In this document: piece after piece, positions 18,198 through 19,306 of the stretch
How positions within the stretch are numbered: position 1 is the stretch's first letter
Layout of the letters: every line of letters begins with the position of its first letter
NCBI GenBank assembly: GCA_050262775.1
Contig: JBLNEO010000137.1
Span: 1-19,306, forward strand
DNA from: DATHTC01 sp050262775
GTDB taxonomy: Bacteria > Actinomycetota > Thermoleophilia > Gaiellales > Gaiellaceae
Length of the DNA stretch: 19,306 nucleotides
Direction: 5' to 3'
Notes under the pieces: model-generated
The model's database searches: none
What the model saw: only the letters and a program-made list of their open reading frames with translations
What the model was told of the DNA's origin: nothing
Made by a program: the position numbers and the translations under genes

Positions 18198-19022
18198 TTA
18201 CTCGATGCCCCGTTGCTCCCACCGCAGGGCGACCCGTTCCACCGCGGCGATCGCGAGGTAGAAGGCGATGCCGAGGATGCTGGCGACGAGGATCGCCGCC
18301 CACGCCGTCTCGAACCGGAACAGCGCCGCCGAGTTGCGGATCTGCACGCCGAGCGCCTCCTGGGATCCTCCGAAGTACTCGCCCACGACCGCGCCGATCA
18401 TCGCGAGCACGCTCGCGACCTTCAAGGCCGCGAAGAGGTAGGGGAGCGAGTTGGGGACGCGCACGCGCCGGAAGATCGTCCGCTCGCTGGCCGCGTAGCT
18501 GCGCATCAGCTCGATCGACGCCGGGCGCACCGACGTCAGTCCCCGCAGCGTGTTCACCATCACCGGGAAGAAGCAGAGGATCGCGGCGATCACCATCTTC
18601 GAGAGCGGGTTCAGGAGGCCGAACCACTGGTTCGTGATCGGCGCGAAGGCGATGATCGGGATCGCGTTGGCGGCGATCATGTAGGGCATGAGCGCGCGGC
18701 CGAGCGGCCGCCAGCGCGCGCACACGAGCGCGGCGAGGATCCCGGCCGCCGAGCCGATCGCGAACCCTCCGAGCGCCTCCTTGAACGTGAACCACCCCGC
18801 GCTCCAGAGCACGGCACGCTCGTTCCAGAACGTCTGCACGATGTCGGTGGGACGCGGGAGCAGGAAGCGCTGGACGTCGAACGCGGCGATGTAGGCCTCC
18901 CAGACCACGATCCCGAGCACGAACACGACGAGCGCCGGGATCCAGCCGCGCAGCCCCCGCATCGTCCGGCCGAGGAGCGCCTCGCCGGCGACGGGTGCGG
19001 CCGGGACGGGCGAGGTCGTCAC
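18198..19022 (-). CDS. ABC importer permease, SsuC/TauC/ThiX type
   Basis: Membrane subunit that works with the NMT1-type lipoprotein and the ATPase at the right edge. It has 274 residues with about six helices; the first is at about 28-48. The EAA-type coupling loop reads MRSYAASERTIFRRVRVPNSLP at about 172-193. The motif FLLPRPTDIV after the first helix and IIAFAPITNQWFG in the middle are typical of the SsuC/TauC/ThiX group. GTG at 19022 overlaps the ATPase stop by four bases (GTGA), so coupling is likely. The stop is TAA, unusual in this window where the other visible stops are TAG or TGA. Confidence 0.92.
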   Translation of the reverse strand: MTTSPVPAAPVAGEALLGRTMRGLRGWIPALVVFVLGIVVWEAYIAAFDVQRFLLPRPTDIVQTFWNERAVLWSAGWFTFKEALGGFAIGSAAGILAALVCARWRPLGRALMPYMIAANAIPIIAFAPITNQWFGLLNPLSKMVIAAILCFFPVMVNTLRGLTSVRPASIELMRSYAASERTIFRRVRVPNSLPYLFAALKVASVLAMIGAVVGEYFGGSQEALGVQIRNSAALFRFETAWAAILVASILGIAFYLAIAAVERVALRWEQRGIE

Positions 19023-19306
19023 CGGTCGGCCTCCGCCGCCCGGTACGGCGCCGCGCGCCCCGAGCCGCCGTGGAGCGCCTCGCGTACCTCCGTGACGAGC
19101 TCGAAGAACCGCGGCTCCTCGCGCGTCAGCTGCGTCCGCGGGTGCGGCAGGTCGACGTCCACGACCTGCGCGATCCGGCCCGGCCGCGGCGACATCACGA
19201 CGACCCGCGTCGAGAGGAACACCGCCTCCGCGATCGAGTGCGTGACGAACACGACGGTGCAGCCCGTCTCGTCCCAGATCGCGAGCAGCTCGCCGTTCAG
19301 CCGCTC
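19019..19306 (-). CDS. ABC importer ATP-binding protein, SsuB/TauB type, N-terminus cut by the right edge
   Basis: Only the last 95 residues are visible; about two thirds of a normal 250-270 residue protein lies beyond the window, including Walker A, signature and Walker B. The visible part has the switch His in VFVTHSIAEAVFLSTRVVVMSPRPGRI, a segment characteristic of SsuB/TauB/ThiZ-type importer ATPases, then VDVDLPHPR and a short basic tail. It overlaps the permease start by four bases and must be the energy subunit for the permease and NMT1-type lipoprotein downstream. The true start cannot be seen. Confidence 0.88.
   Translation of the reverse strand, partial: ERLNGELLAIWDETGCTVVFVTHSIAEAVFLSTRVVVMSPRPGRIAQVVDVDLPHPRTQLTREEPRFFELVTEVREALHGGSGRAAPYRAAEADR

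Noticed and set aside
15694..18261. 855-codon plus-strand open frame opposite hydantoinase and lipoprotein
   Set aside because: Antisense shadow; the minus strand has complete catalytic residues and a lipobox.

Overview
The window is about 19.3 kb of very GC-rich, gene-dense chromosome. It most likely comes from an actinobacterium, perhaps of the Thermoleophilia (Solirubrobacterales or Gaiellales type). This rests on base composition, frequent GTG starts, TAnnnT-type promoter boxes lying almost on start codons, and an RNB ribonuclease with the DLDQA motif. No marker gene fixes the taxon. There are 15 protein genes, two of them cut by the window edges. I see no tRNA, rRNA, CRISPR array or insertion sequence, and no gene-free stretch longer than about 130 bases.

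Region 1 (1-5977) is a sugar-type (CUT1-like) ABC importer locus around a divergent promoter. On the minus strand lie the MalK/UgpC-like ATPase and then a class III aminotransferase that runs off the left edge. On the plus strand lie two permeases, a Tat-exported solute-binding protein and a small RraB-family protein, packed with overlaps or very short gaps.

Region 2 (5984-10797) holds a secreted subtilisin-like protease with five C-terminal repeats of about 106 residues (minus strand). Divergent to it is a CoA-acylating methylmalonate/malonate-semialdehyde dehydrogenase, mmsA (plus strand). The 128-base gap between them carries a perfect 14-bp palindrome and candidate -10 boxes.

Region 3 (10798-19306) is a run of eight minus-strand genes. 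In transcription order they are an NMT1/THI5-type ABC importer (ATPase cut by the right edge, permease, lipoprotein), a dihydropyrimidinase/D-hydantoinase, a DrrA-type ABC ATPase, two ABC-2 permeases and a compact RNB exoribonuclease.

The unifying idea is catabolism of reduced pyrimidines or related cyclic ureides. The NMT1-type importer could bring in the ring and the dihydropyrimidinase open it. The aminotransferase could convert beta-alanine or 3-aminoisobutyrate to the semialdehyde, and MmsA convert that to acetyl- or propionyl-CoA. Dihydropyrimidine dehydrogenase and beta-ureidopropionase are not in the window, so the pathway is an inference. The ABC-2 exporter with its ribonuclease, the protease and the RraB protein do not obviously belong to it.
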